Positions 47,827-57,588 are shown, counted from the stretch's first letter. The stretch is 64,000 bases of DNA from Metarhizobium sp017305935 (GCF_029601685.1 NZ_JARRIR010000002.1:186001-250000), one strand, 5' to 3'. Notes: generated from the letters alone by a model not told the origin. Translations and numbers: made by a program.

Positions 47827-48435
47827 TCAGCCCTTCTTCGCCAGGTTTTCCAGCTTCTGGACTGCGGTTTCCGGGTTCTCCTCATAGGCGATGGTGCCGG
47901 CGAAGCGCCCGGCGCCATCGAGCAGGAAGACCGAGGCCGTATGGTCCATCGTATAGTCGCCGTTCGGATCCTTCTCGTCGAGCGGAACCTTCTTGGCGTA
48001 GACGCGGAACCCCTTGATGACGTCGGCGATCTTTTCCGGCGGGCCGGAAATGCCGACGATGCGCTTGGAAACGTTGGAGACATACTCGCCGATAATCTCC
48101 GGCGTATCGCGTTCGGGATCGACGGTGATGAAATAGGCGTTCAGCTTTTTGCCGTCGGGATCGACCTTGGCGAGCCAGCCGTCGAGTTCGAAAAGCGTGG
48201 TCGGGCAGACCTCGGGGCAATGGGTGAAGCCGAAGAACACCGCCGAAGGCTTGCCGCGAAACGCCTGCTCGGTGATCGGCTTGCCGTCTTGGGCGACGAG
48301 TTGGAACGGCACCCCGTAGGGACCGGCAGCGATGTCCTGGCGCGTTCTGGTCATTTCCAGCGTCAGCCAGCCGAGCACGCCGGCGACGATGACGATGGCG
48401 ACCCAAATCATGATACGGAAACGCTTGACGGACAT
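47827..48435 (-). CDS. SCO1/SenC-family copper chaperone
   Basis: A 202-residue membrane-anchored thioredoxin-fold protein that inserts copper into the CuA site of cytochrome c oxidase. One N-terminal helix (MIWVAIVIVAGVLGWLTLEM) is followed by the copper motif FTHCPEVCPTTLFEL with Cys73 and Cys77 and the distal His165 in YTMDHTASVFLLD. ATG 48435 has AAGGGGGTC upstream; the upstream in-frame codon at 48456 is less likely. No oxidase genes are adjacent. Confidence 0.94.
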   Translation of the reverse strand: MSVKRFRIMIWVAIVIVAGVLGWLTLEMTRTRQDIAAGPYGVPFQLVAQDGKPITEQAFRGKPSAVFFGFTHCPEVCPTTLFELDGWLAKVDPDGKKLNAYFITVDPERDTPEIIGEYVSNVSKRIVGISGPPEKIADVIKGFRVYAKKVPLDEKDPNGDYTMDHTASVFLLDGAGRFAGTIAYEENPETAVQKLENLAKKG

Positions 48436-48695
48436 TCCGACCCCCTTCGACAGCATGTGATTGCCCGCCTGATATCGGCTGCCCGCGGGTCTTGCAAATC
48501 AAGAAGCGCGTGAAGGCCCGGGGAATCGGCATGGTGCGTCAATTTTTAGCGAAAGTTTAAGCAGTCTTTGCCACATTGGTGATCGCGTTGGCGGACCGGA
48601 ACCGCAATGACATCACGTCGGCCGATCAAGGATCGGCGTTGCGCATGTATCCAGCGACATCGTTTTGCGGCATCGCGGCCGCCAGGTAGTGCGCC

Positions 48696-50657
48696 ATGAC
48701 GTCCAGGCAGGTTAGACAGTCCCTTTCGGTGCGGCAGCGGCTTCTGACGTTGTCCGGCGCCTCCCTCCTCGGCTTCGGCGCCGTGATCGCCGTCGGCTGG
48801 AGCGAAAACGGCATCGTAAACGCCGCGCTCGACCGCGCCACCGCGACCCAGCACGATATCGACCGTGTCACCGAGATGCGCATCGCCAATCTGGACCTCG
48901 TGCTGACGGCGATGGATACCATCATCGATCGTGACGATCGCGCGATTTCGCCCGACCGCGCCGAGATCATCGCGAGATCCCTGCAAACCCTGCGCGAGGG
49001 CGCCGGCGAGATGCGGGCGGTGGCCAAGGAAATCGGCCAGCCGGATCTCGTCTCGTCCTTCGATTCCGATGTCAGTGAACTGCAGGCGAGCATCGCGGTC
49101 GAACTGAAGCGCATGGTCGAGACCGGCGCGCCGGCGCAAGACTATGCAAAACTGGACGACGTGGTCGATGGCGCCGGTGCGCGCATCACGGCGATGCTGC
49201 AGACGCTTTGCGTCGAAGGCCGCAAGATTGTCGACCGGCGCGTGGCCGAGGCGACGGCGATATCGTCGCAATCGCTCGCCATCCAGATCGGCTGCGGACT
49301 TCTGGCGCTTCTGTCGGTCATAGGCCTGCAAGCCTGGCATGGCGGCCGGCTGCGGCGCGGGATCCAGGGCGTTCGCGACAGCATGCAGAATATCATCGCC
49401 GGCGATTACCAATCGCCGGTCGCGGAAATCGAGGCCGGCGACGAAATCGGCGACATGGCGCGCGCGACGGAATTGTTCCGCCGCGCCGCCCTCGAAAAGC
49501 GCGACCTGGAAACGAAAAGCCAGGCCGAACAAAGCGAACGCGAACGCGAGCGCCTGGGCCGCGAAGCTGAAAAGGCCGCCGAACACCGCGACGTTCACGC
49601 CGCCGTCGAGGCGCTGGCCGGCGGTCTGACCCGCCTGTCGGACGGCGATATCTCCGTGCGCCTCGAGCGACCGTTCCGCGCCGATCTCGAACAGTTGCGC
49701 CTCGATTTCAACCGCACCACCGAAAAGCTCAGCGACGTGCTGGTGCAGATCCGCGAAAACGGCTCCTCGATCGAGGCCAACAGCCGCCAGATGCGCGCGT
49801 CGGCCGACGACCTCGCCCGTCGCACCGAGCAGCAGGCGGCCTCGCTGGAAGAAACCTCCGCCGCGCTGGAGGAAATTACCGCCACCGTGCGCTCCACCAC
49901 GACCCGCGCCGAAGAGGCGAGCCTGATGGTCGACGACACCCGCGCCCGCACCGATCGGGGCGGGCGCGTCGTCGGCGACGCCATGGAGGCGATGGAGCGC
50001 ATCGAGCGCGCCTCCAGCGAGATCGGCACGATCATCAACGTCATCGACGAAATCGCCTTCCAGACCAATCTCCTGGCGCTGAATGCCGGGGTCGAGGCGG
50101 CGCGTGCCGGCGAAGCCGGCAAGGGTTTCGCCGTCGTTGCGCAGGAAGTGCGTGAGCTTGCCGGCCGCACCGCCAACGCCGCCAAGGACGTCAAGCACCT
50201 GGTTTCGAAATCCAGCGCCGAGGTAAAGACCGGCGTCGATCTGGTGACCGCCACCGGCGATGCGCTGCGCCAGATCGACGACGACGTGCTGCGCATCAAC
50301 GATCACGTCAAGGCGATCGTCACCTCCGCCCGCGAGCAATCGGTCGGGCTCACCGAGATCAACAGCGCCGTCGGCCAGATGGACCAGGCGACGCAGAAGA
50401 ACGCGGCCATGGTCGAGGAAACCAATGCCGCGAGCCACGCTCTGGCCAGCGACGCCGAAAACCTGTCGCAACTGGTCGGCCAGTTCCAGATCCGCGACGG
50501 CGCCCGCGCCGTTCGCGCCCCGCAGGCGGCAAGCGCCGCCTCGCGTCCAGCACCGTCGCCCGCAAGACGCCTCGCCGGCAAGCTTGCGGCGGCATTCACA
50601 TCCGGCAGTGCCGTTTCGAGGACGGCCGCCGCTAGCGAAGAGTGGGAAGAATTTTGA
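48696..50657 (+). CDS. Methyl-accepting chemotaxis protein with CheR-docking tail
   Basis: A 653-residue transmembrane chemoreceptor. TM1 is about 15-36 (LLTLSGASLLGFGAVIAVGW), followed by a helical periplasmic sensing region to about 195, TM2 about 196-215 (IQIGCGLLALLSVIGLQAW), HAMP about 217-268, a second HAMP-like segment about 305-345, and the signalling hairpin with IDEIAFQTNLLALNAGVEAARAGEAGKGFAVVAQEVRELA near 447-487. Methylation-helix sequences flank it (EQQAASLEETSAALEEI; MVEETNAASHAL). The C-terminus EEWEEF fits the xWxxF pentapeptide that tethers CheR/CheB. The ligand is unknown. cheW follows 2 bp later. Confidence 0.94.
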   Translation: MTSRQVRQSLSVRQRLLTLSGASLLGFGAVIAVGWSENGIVNAALDRATATQHDIDRVTEMRIANLDLVLTAMDTIIDRDDRAISPDRAEIIARSLQTLREGAGEMRAVAKEIGQPDLVSSFDSDVSELQASIAVELKRMVETGAPAQDYAKLDDVVDGAGARITAMLQTLCVEGRKIVDRRVAEATAISSQSLAIQIGCGLLALLSVIGLQAWHGGRLRRGIQGVRDSMQNIIAGDYQSPVAEIEAGDEIGDMARATELFRRAALEKRDLETKSQAEQSERERERLGREAEKAAEHRDVHAAVEALAGGLTRLSDGDISVRLERPFRADLEQLRLDFNRTTEKLSDVLVQIRENGSSIEANSRQMRASADDLARRTEQQAASLEETSAALEEITATVRSTTTRAEEASLMVDDTRARTDRGGRVVGDAMEAMERIERASSEIGTIINVIDEIAFQTNLLALNAGVEAARAGEAGKGFAVVAQEVRELAGRTANAAKDVKHLVSKSSAEVKTGVDLVTATGDALRQIDDDVLRINDHVKAIVTSAREQSVGLTEINSAVGQMDQATQKNAAMVEETNAASHALASDAENLSQLVGQFQIRDGARAVRAPQAASAASRPAPSPARRLAGKLAAAFTSGSAVSRTAAASEEWEEF

Positions 50658-50659
50658 CC

Positions 50660-51124
50660 ATGTCCAATGCCATCAAGCAGTCGGGATCCTATCTCGAAAT
50701 CGTCTCCTTCCATCTGGGCGACCAGGAATTCTGCATCGACATCATGGCCATCCGCGAAATCCGCGGCTGGGCGCCGGTAACGCCGATGCCGCATACACCG
50801 CCCTATGTGCTCGGGCTCATCAACCTGCGCGGCGCCGTCATCCCGGTCATCGACATGGCCTGCCGCCTGGGCATGAAGATGACCGAGCCTTCCGAGCGCT
50901 CGGCGATCATCGTCACCTATGTCGCCGGCAAGTTGGTCGGCCTGCTGGTCGAGCAGGTTTCCGACATGATGACCATCCGCAGCGAAGACCTGCAGCCGCC
51001 GCCGGAAGTCATCCCGGATGCGCAGCGCGCCTTCTGCCGCGGCATCGTAGCCCTTGAAAAGAACATGGTCTGCTTCCTCAACCTGGATACGGTCATCGCC
51101 GACGAACTGGCCCAGGCCGCTTAA
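50660..51124 (+). CDS. cheW: Chemotaxis coupling protein CheW
   Basis: A 154-residue scaffold linking receptors to CheA: EIVSFHLGDQEFCIDIMAIREIRGWAPVTPMPHTPPYVLGLINLRGAVIPVIDMACRLGM, then IIVTYVAGKLVGLLVEQVSDMM, a complete CheW fold. ATG 50660 (MSNAIKQSG) is 2 bp after the receptor stop; an in-frame start at 50642 lies inside the receptor gene. No cheA, cheY or cheR are near, so this pair feeds the main chemosensory system elsewhere. Confidence 0.95.
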   Translation: MSNAIKQSGSYLEIVSFHLGDQEFCIDIMAIREIRGWAPVTPMPHTPPYVLGLINLRGAVIPVIDMACRLGMKMTEPSERSAIIVTYVAGKLVGLLVEQVSDMMTIRSEDLQPPPEVIPDAQRAFCRGIVALEKNMVCFLNLDTVIADELAQAA

Positions 51125-51316
51125 GCGCACAGGCCGACTTTCCCTGCGGCACCGCTCTTCCTCGAAGGCCGCCCTGCCTCATGGCCGGGCGGCCGAAGGC
51201 GTTGTCGCCGCCCCTTTCCCTCGTTTCATGGTAAATAAAGTCTGAAGAAGGCGGAACCGGAACGGTTCTGCCGGTGTTTCCTCTGCGATGTCCCCTGATG
51301 TCGGAGGATTACGGTC

Positions 51317-51730
51317 ATGAAGACCCTTGCCATTGGCTCCGCTCTTGCACTTGCCGCCACGCTCGCCGCTATCGACCCCGCCCTTGCCGCGGCCGCTGCG
51401 AAAGGCCCGCGTCTCGGCTTCGATGTCGCAGCCGTCGAAGACCGGATGATGCCGCCGGAAGCGATGGCGCCCGACATGATGACGACGGGCTCGATCAGCG
51501 CCCACCGACCCTTCAGCGTCGTCTTCCTGAACGATCTCGCGCCCACCGACCCGATGCGTCGCACCGTCGAGCAGAATTCCCAAAATCCCGTGCATCGCGC
51601 CGCCGCCCGCGGCTTCGTCAGCGCCGACCCGGCGATTGCGGCACAGCTGCGCGCCCAGAGCCTCGACGAGACCAACATCGTCGGCATCGGCAAGGACGGC
51701 GACGGCAACGACGTCATCTACGTCCGCTGA
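51317..51730 (+). CDS. Small secreted protein of unknown function
   Basis: 137 residues with a cleavable signal peptide (MKTLAIGSALALAATLAAIDPALAA) and a mature part without a recognisable family: GPRLGFDVAAVEDRMMPPEAMAPDMMTTGSISAHRPFSVVFLNDL...GFVSADPAIAAQLRAQSLDETNIVGIGKDGDGNDVIYV. It contains two short Met-rich clusters (MMPPEAMAPDMM) that might bind copper, but this is weak. ATG 51317 has GGAGGATT nine bases upstream. It stands alone between cheW and the convergent creA. Confidence 0.8.
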   Translation: MKTLAIGSALALAATLAAIDPALAAAAAKGPRLGFDVAAVEDRMMPPEAMAPDMMTTGSISAHRPFSVVFLNDLAPTDPMRRTVEQNSQNPVHRAAARGFVSADPAIAAQLRAQSLDETNIVGIGKDGDGNDVIYVR

Positions 51731-51993
51731 TCGAAGCAAGCTGGAACGAAATCCGCCCCGAGACCGAGATCTGCGGGGCGGAAACCGATTCCGGCAAATG
51801 GGGTATCTTTACCGGTCACAATTTGGGCAAGACATGAACAGACGACGCCAAAGCGTCCTTGGGGCCGCGTGGATGTCTAGGTGATGGTGCCTCATTTTCC
51901 CATTTCGGGGAAGCCTCCTAGCGGGATAGGTGCAAAAATGTTTTGGTCTCAACCGACTTTTTTTGGATGTATATCGCCAAGATATCGCATGAA
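51731..51993. other. Intergenic region with a strong hairpin and a T-run
   Basis: CCGCCCCG...CGGGGCGG (51753-51781) is an 8-bp perfect stem 22 bases after the small secreted gene, probably its 3'-end structure. Further on, TTCCC-ATTTC-GGGGAA and a TTTTTTT run (about 51957) precede the creA stop on the opposite strand. A 16-codon frame starting at 51836 has no supporting feature. No known riboswitch is recognised. Confidence 0.4.
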
Positions 51994-52485
51994 TCAGGGT
52001 TTCCCCTTCACCCAGTTCACCTGCTGGCCATAAAGCGGCACGGTCGAAATCGCCATTTTCGCCGATCCGTCGGTCAGTTCGCGCGTATGGGCGAGATAGA
52101 TCAACGTGTCGTTGGTGCGGTCGTAGATGCGATTGACGACCAGCTTCTTCCAGATCAGCGACATGCCCTCGCGAAACACTTCCTCGCCGTCCTTCGATAG
52201 ATCGATGTCGCCGACTTCGACCGGCCCGGTCTGGCGGCAGGCGATGGAGTTGTTGGACGGATCCTCAAACCAGTTGCCCTTCTTCAACCGGTCGATGACG
52301 CTGCGGTCGAAATAGGTGATATGGCAAGTGACGCCCTTGACCTTGGGGTCGGCCACCGCCTCGACGATGATATCGTTTCCGATCCAGTCGACGCCAACCT
52401 TGCCCACCACCTCAGCCTTAACAGCCGCCGCGCCGGCGAGAACCGCCGCAGCCACAAACCCCATGCGAACAATCTTTCCGATCAT
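51994..52485 (-). CDS. creA: CreA family periplasmic protein
   Basis: A 163-residue exported protein matching the CreA family: signal peptide MIGKIVRMGFVAAAVLAGAAAVKA, then EVVGKVGVDWIGNDIIVEAVADPKVKGVTCHITYFDRSVIDRLKKGNWFEDPSNNSIACRQTGPVEVGDID...KLVVNRIYDRTNDTLIYLAHTRELTDGSAKMAISTVPLYG, with two conserved Cys likely forming a disulfide. The biochemical role of the family is not established. ATG 52485 has GAAGGG upstream. Confidence 0.93.
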   Translation of the reverse strand: MIGKIVRMGFVAAAVLAGAAAVKAEVVGKVGVDWIGNDIIVEAVADPKVKGVTCHITYFDRSVIDRLKKGNWFEDPSNNSIACRQTGPVEVGDIDLSKDGEEVFREGMSLIWKKLVVNRIYDRTNDTLIYLAHTRELTDGSAKMAISTVPLYGQQVNWVKGKP

Positions 52486-52546
52486 GACATTTCCCTTCCG
52501 ACGGACTTCGCCCCAGAGATAGGCATTGTCGCGCGTCGCGCCAAGA

Positions 52547-54706
52547 TCAGGCTTCGGCAATGAAGGCGAGCCACTCGTCCTCATCCATGATGCGGATGTC
52601 GAATTCGCGCGCCTTGTCGAGCTTCGAGCCGGCACCCGGGCCGGCGACGACGATATCCGTCTTCTTCGACACCGAGCCGGAGACCTTCGCGCCGAGCCGC
52701 TCCGCGCCGGCCTTGGCCTCGTCGCGGGTCATCTTTTCCAGCGAGCCGGTGAACACCACCGTCTTCCCGGCGACCGGGCTTGCCGTCGTCATCGGCTGCT
52801 CCGCCGCCTCGGGACGCACTTCGCCCAGCAACCGGTCGACCACCTCGATATTGCGCGGCTCCTTATAGAATTCCACGATGGAACGGGCGACGATCTCGCC
52901 GATGCCCTCGACGGCGTTGAGTTCGTTCCACGCCTCGCCGGCAAGCGGCGCCGCCTCCTTCATTGCTACCGCAAACGCATCGTAGGTGCCGTAGGAGCGC
53001 GCCAGCAGCTTGGCGGTGGTTTCTCCGACATGGCGGATGCCGAGCGCATAGATGAAGCGATGCAGCGCGATGTCGCGGCGCTTGTCGATCGCCTCGAAAA
53101 GTTTGCGCACGCTGACCTTGCCGAAACCGTCGATGTTTTCCAGCTTGGCAAGCGACGACTCCTGACGCGCCTTGAGCGTGAAGATATCCGGCGCCGTGCG
53201 GATTTGCAGCGCCGGATCCTCGCTCTCGAAGAAGAAATCGATCTGCTTCGAGCCGAGACCCTCGATGTCGAAGGCATTGCGCGAGACGAAATGCTTCAGA
53301 TGTTCCGTCGCCTGCGCCCGGCAGACGAAACCGCCGGTGCAGCGGGTCACCGAATCGAGTTTGCCGGTCTTCTCGTTGCGCTCTCGCACCGCGTGGGAAC
53401 CGCACACCGGACATTTCTTGGGAAACTCATACGCTGCGGCATCTTCCGCGCGCTTCTCCAGCACCACGTCCAGCACCTGCGGGATGACGTCGCCGGCGCG
53501 CTGAACGACGACGGTGTCGCCGATGCGGATATCGTGGCCCTCGGGGCGGATGCGTTCGCCGCTATTGCCGATGCCTTCGATGTAATCGGCATTGTGCAGC
53601 GTCGCATTGGTGACGACGACGCCGCCGACCGTCACCGGCGTCAGCCGTGCCACCGGCGTCAACGCGCCGGTGCGCCCGACCTGGATATCGATGGCCTCGA
53701 CCGTGGTGAACGCCTGCTCGGCCGGAAATTTATGCGCCGTCGCCCAGCGCGGCGAGCGCGAGCGGAAGCCGAGACGCTGCTGCAGATCCAGCCGATCGAC
53801 CTTGTAGACGACGCCGTCGATATCGTAATCCAGTTCCGGCCGTTCCAGGCCGATCTCGTGATAATGGGCCAGGATATCGGCCACCGAATGCAGCCGCTTC
53901 ATCAGCGGATTGACCGGAAAGCCCCACTCCCTGAATTTTTGCACCATGCCGAACTGGGTATCGGACGGCATCGCCGACATCTCGCCCCAGGCATAGGCGA
54001 AGAAGCGCAGCTTGCGGCTGGCGGTTACTTTGGCGTCGAGCTGGCGGAGCGAACCGGCTGCGGTGTTGCGAGGGTTGACATAAGTCTGCTTGCCCTCTGC
54101 TTCCATCTGCCGGTTGAGCGCCAGGAAATCGCTTTTCGCCATGTAGATTTCGCCGCGCACCTCGACGACCTCGGGCACGCCGGTCGGCAGGCGGTCGGGG
54201 ATCTCGGCGATGGTGCGAACATTGGCGGTGACGTTTTCGCCTGTCGTGCCGTCGCCGCGCGTCGCGGCGCTGACCAGTCGTCCGTTCTCATAGCGCAGCG
54301 ACATGGAAAGGCCGTCGATCTTCGGTTCGGCGGTGAAGGCGATGGAATCATCCGGCAGGTGGCCGAGGAATCGATAGACGCTGGCGACGAAATCACTGAC
54401 ATCCTCGTCCGAAAACGTATTGTCGAGCGACAGCATCGGCCGGGCATGCACGACCGGCGAAAAGGTGACCGAGGGTGCAGCGCCCACCCGCCGCGACGGA
54501 CTGTCTTCGCGCACCAGCTCGGGAAAGCGCGTCTCGATCGCGTCGTTCAGCCGCTTCAGCGCATCGTAATCGGCATCCGAAATCTCCGGCGCATCCTTGC
54601 CGTGATAGAGGGCGTCGTGATGGGCGATCTCCCGCGCCAGCCGCGCCAGTTCCGCAGCGGCCTCTTCCATCGTCATGATATCGACATTGGGATTTTCAGC
54701 GGACAT
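52547..54706 (-). CDS. ligA: NAD-dependent DNA ligase LigA
   Basis: This 719-residue essential replicative ligase seals nicks using NAD. Domains in order: Ia (HHDALYHGKDAPEISDADYDAL), adenylation with catalytic Lys129 in AEPKIDGLSMSLRYENG, an OB fold, a four-Cys zinc finger (CPVCGSH...CTGGFVC), HhH repeats (LGSKQIDFFFE...LENIDGFGKVSVRKLFEAI...LGIRHVGETTAKLLA) and a C-terminal BRCT (VAGKTVVFTGSLEKMTRDEAKAGAERLGAKVSGSVSKKTDIVV). Complete and typical. It is the last gene of the division/envelope block on this strand. Confidence 0.97.
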   Translation of the reverse strand: MSAENPNVDIMTMEEAAAELARLAREIAHHDALYHGKDAPEISDADYDALKRLNDAIETRFPELVREDSPSRRVGAAPSVTFSPVVHARPMLSLDNTFSDEDVSDFVASVYRFLGHLPDDSIAFTAEPKIDGLSMSLRYENGRLVSAATRGDGTTGENVTANVRTIAEIPDRLPTGVPEVVEVRGEIYMAKSDFLALNRQMEAEGKQTYVNPRNTAAGSLRQLDAKVTASRKLRFFAYAWGEMSAMPSDTQFGMVQKFREWGFPVNPLMKRLHSVADILAHYHEIGLERPELDYDIDGVVYKVDRLDLQQRLGFRSRSPRWATAHKFPAEQAFTTVEAIDIQVGRTGALTPVARLTPVTVGGVVVTNATLHNADYIEGIGNSGERIRPEGHDIRIGDTVVVQRAGDVIPQVLDVVLEKRAEDAAAYEFPKKCPVCGSHAVRERNEKTGKLDSVTRCTGGFVCRAQATEHLKHFVSRNAFDIEGLGSKQIDFFFESEDPALQIRTAPDIFTLKARQESSLAKLENIDGFGKVSVRKLFEAIDKRRDIALHRFIYALGIRHVGETTAKLLARSYGTYDAFAVAMKEAAPLAGEAWNELNAVEGIGEIVARSIVEFYKEPRNIEVVDRLLGEVRPEAAEQPMTTASPVAGKTVVFTGSLEKMTRDEAKAGAERLGAKVSGSVSKKTDIVVAGPGAGSKLDKAREFDIRIMDEDEWLAFIAEA

Positions 54707-54816
54707 CGGCGATCACTCCGGACAAAGGTTTCGCGGAAACTTTTAGAGATTATCGCGCCGAAAGGAAGCGGGGAATGGAGATGCCGCAGCGACTAAACAG
54801 CATATTGGCGAAGCGT

Positions 54817-56490
54817 TCAAACACCGCCGGCCAGAAGGCGCTTGGCGGCGGCGCGGGCTTCCTCGGTCACCGATTCGCCCGCGAGCATCCGGGCGATCTC
54901 TTCCGTCCGGTCGGAGGGAGCCATGGTGACCACGCGGGTGGTGACGCGGTCGCTGCCGGGCGCGGCCAGCCCCTTGGAAATCTGGAAATGAGTGATGGCC
55001 CGAGCCGCCACCTGCGGCGCATGGGTGACCGTCAGCACCTGCACAGTATCGGAAAGCCGCTTCAGCCGCTGGCCGATGGCATCCGCCACCGCGCCGCCGA
55101 CGCCCGTGTCGATTTCGTCGAAGACCAGCGTCGGCGCCGAGCCGCGATCGGCGAGCGCCACCTTCAGCGCCAGCAGGAAACGCGAGAGTTCGCCGCCCGA
55201 GGCGACCTTGGTGATCGGCCCCGGCCGCGTGCCCGGATTGGTCTGCACATGGAATTCCGCCACGTCGATGCCGTCCGCCGTCGCCTGCCCGGCATCGGTC
55301 GTCATCTGCACGGTGAAGCGGGCACGCTCCAGCTTCAGCGCCGGCAGTTCCGCCATGACAGCCTCGGACAAGGCTTCGGCGGCTGTGTGGCGCTTGTCGG
55401 ACAGAGTACGGGCGGCAGCGTCGAAAGCCTCGCGGGCGGCGGCGACCTGCCGCTCCAGTTCGGCCAGACGCTCCTCGCCGGCGTCGAGTTCGGCAAGATC
55501 GGCGATCATCTTTTCGGCCAGCGCCGGCAGGCCGGTGACAGGCACCGAATATTTGCGCGAGGCGGCGCGCAATGCAAACAGCCGCTCCTCGACGCGCTCG
55601 AGCTCACGCGGGTCGTATTCCGTCTTGCGCAGCGCCGCCTCGATTTCCATCTGCGCGTTGGAGAGCTGGTCGAGGGCCGAGTCGAGCATCTGCACCGCAT
55701 CTTCCAGAAGGCCCGGCGCCTCATGGCTCTTGCGCTCCAGCCGCCGCACCAGCGAGGCGATATGCGGCACGGGCGAGGCATTGCCGTTCAGGAAATCGCT
55801 GGCCTCGGAAATATCGCCGGCAATGCGCTCTGCCTTCTGCATGCGCGAGCGGCTTTCGGCGAGTTCCTCCTCCTCGCCGTCCTGCGGCGAGAGCACTTCC
55901 AGCTCCTCGACCGAGGCGCGCAGATAATCGGCCTCGCGAGCGGCATTCTCCACCTTCTCGCGATGCTTGCGCAGGGTGCGCTCACTGTCGCGCCAGGTCC
56001 GGTAAAGAGCGGCGACACCGGTCGCCTCGTCGCCGAGACCGCCAAAGGCGTCGAGCAATTGCCGATGTGCATCGGTGTCGATCAGGGCGCGATCGTCATG
56101 CTGGCCGTGGATTTCCACCAGCAACTGCCCCGCCTGGCGCATGAGCTGCACGCCGACCGGCTGGTCGTTGACGAAAGCCTTGGTGCGGCCATCGGCAGAT
56201 TGCTGGCGGCGAAAGATCAGGTCGCCATCGTCATCGATGCCGTTGTCGCGCAGCAGGCGTCGGGCGGCGTGATCCATCGGCACATCGAACACGGCCGTTA
56301 CCTGGCCCTTGTCCTGCCCATGGCGCACGAGGCCGCCATCGCCGCGCCCGCCGAGCGCCAGCGACAGACTGTCGAGCAGGATGGACTTGCCCGCGCCGGT
56401 TTCGCCTGTGAGCACCGACAATCCCGACTCGAACGCCAGGTCCAGCCGTTCGATCAAGACGATATCGCGGATCGATAGCTGGGTGAGCAT
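54817..56490 (-). CDS. recN: DNA repair protein RecN
   Basis: A 557-residue SMC-like ATPase acting early at double-strand breaks. The N-terminal half has MLTQLSIRDIVLIERLDLAFESGLSVLTGETGAGKSILLDSLSLALGGRGD (Walker A GETGAGKS); the middle is coiled coil; the C-terminal half has the signature and Walker B: TKVASGGELSRFLLALKVALADRGSAPTLVFDEIDTGVGGAVADAIG, then QVLTVTHAPQVAA. Complete. It lies 14 bp after bamD and is probably cotranscribed with it. Confidence 0.97.
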   Translation of the reverse strand: MLTQLSIRDIVLIERLDLAFESGLSVLTGETGAGKSILLDSLSLALGGRGDGGLVRHGQDKGQVTAVFDVPMDHAARRLLRDNGIDDDGDLIFRRQQSADGRTKAFVNDQPVGVQLMRQAGQLLVEIHGQHDDRALIDTDAHRQLLDAFGGLGDEATGVAALYRTWRDSERTLRKHREKVENAAREADYLRASVEELEVLSPQDGEEEELAESRSRMQKAERIAGDISEASDFLNGNASPVPHIASLVRRLERKSHEAPGLLEDAVQMLDSALDQLSNAQMEIEAALRKTEYDPRELERVEERLFALRAASRKYSVPVTGLPALAEKMIADLAELDAGEERLAELERQVAAAREAFDAAARTLSDKRHTAAEALSEAVMAELPALKLERARFTVQMTTDAGQATADGIDVAEFHVQTNPGTRPGPITKVASGGELSRFLLALKVALADRGSAPTLVFDEIDTGVGGAVADAIGQRLKRLSDTVQVLTVTHAPQVAARAITHFQISKGLAAPGSDRVTTRVVTMAPSDRTEEIARMLAGESVTEEARAAAKRLLAGGV

Positions 56491-56504
56491 GGCTTATCCG
56501 GCAA

Positions 56505-57353
56505 TCAGGAGCCCAGCAGCAGCTTCTTGCCGGCGCGCGCGATCCAGGAGCCGGAACTCTCGCGCGGCTCGACACCGCCGCTCTGCAGCAGCTTGTAGCT
56601 GTCCGCATACCACTGGCTGTCGGGATAGTTATGGCCGAGCACGGCGGCGGCGGTCTGCGCCTCCTGCACGATGCCCATGGCGTAATAGGCCTCGACGAGG
56701 CGCGCCAGCGCTTCCTCGACCTGATTGGTATTCGGGAACTGCTCGACGACGACGCGGAAGCGCGAAATCGCCGCCAGATATTCCTTGCGCTCCAGATAGT
56801 AGCGGCCGATCTGCATTTCCTTGCCAGCGAGCTGATCGCGGGCGAAGCGGATCTTGGCCTGGGCGTCGTCGACATATTGCGACTTCGGATAGTTCTGCAC
56901 CACCTTCATCATCGCTTCGATGGTCTTGGCGGCGGCGCGCTGGTCCTGCGTCACGTTGGCGATCTGCTTGGAATAGGACAGGCCGATCAGGTATTGCACG
57001 TAATCGGCGTCTTCCGAATGCGGATACTGGCTCATATAGCGATTGCCGGTGGCGATCGCCTCGTCATACTTGCCCTGGCGGTGCTTGACGAAGGTGGACA
57101 TGACCAGCGCCTTGCGCGCCCAGTCGGTGAAGGGATGTTGCTGGTCGATGGCATCGAACTTGCGGCCCGCTTCAGCCGTATTGCCGGCGCGCAGGTTGGC
57201 GAGGCCCTGATTGTAAAGGGTCTCCGGCGGATCGCTCTCGACGCCGAGCTTGGTGATGTCGATATCGGGGTCGGTCTGGCAACCGGAAATGAAGGCAGCC
57301 GTCCCCGCGAGCAGCAAGGAAACGCATACCATTCTTGCCGTCTTCTTCATCAT
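56505..57353 (-). CDS. bamD: Outer membrane assembly lipoprotein BamD
   Basis: A 282-residue TPR lipoprotein, an essential part of the BAM complex that inserts outer-membrane proteins. The signal peptide ends at lipobox FISGC (Cys25), followed by DPDIDITKLGVESDPPETLYNQGLANLRAGNTAEAGRKFDAIDQQHPF, a run of about five TPR-like helix pairs (YDEAIATGNRYMSQYPHSEDADYVQYLIGLSYSKQI..., YLERKEYLAAISRFRVVVEQFPNTNQVEEALARLVEAYYAMG). The start is MMKK at 57353; ATG 57374 seven codons upstream is also possible. Confidence 0.95.
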   Translation of the reverse strand: MMKKTARMVCVSLLLAGTAAFISGCQTDPDIDITKLGVESDPPETLYNQGLANLRAGNTAEAGRKFDAIDQQHPFTDWARKALVMSTFVKHRQGKYDEAIATGNRYMSQYPHSEDADYVQYLIGLSYSKQIANVTQDQRAAAKTIEAMMKVVQNYPKSQYVDDAQAKIRFARDQLAGKEMQIGRYYLERKEYLAAISRFRVVVEQFPNTNQVEEALARLVEAYYAMGIVQEAQTAAAVLGHNYPDSQWYADSYKLLQSGGVEPRESSGSWIARAGKKLLLGS

Positions 57354-57588
57354 CAACGACCCCGTCCGTTTCATTCGGTCTGATCCCACTTGCCGCCCCG
57401 ATTGCTCCGCGGCACTCAACTGCTGGCGTTTCTAGCCATAAAAGCACCCGGAGAGCAACGCAATGATGAGGCATTAACGCATTTTTATGGCAAGGCAAGC
57501 CACAATTGTCCGTTTATGCGGCTTTGCAAATACAGGAAAAGATTTGAAAATTTCCCCCGTGTCGGTCAAGGCGCATGATCCGTGCACG

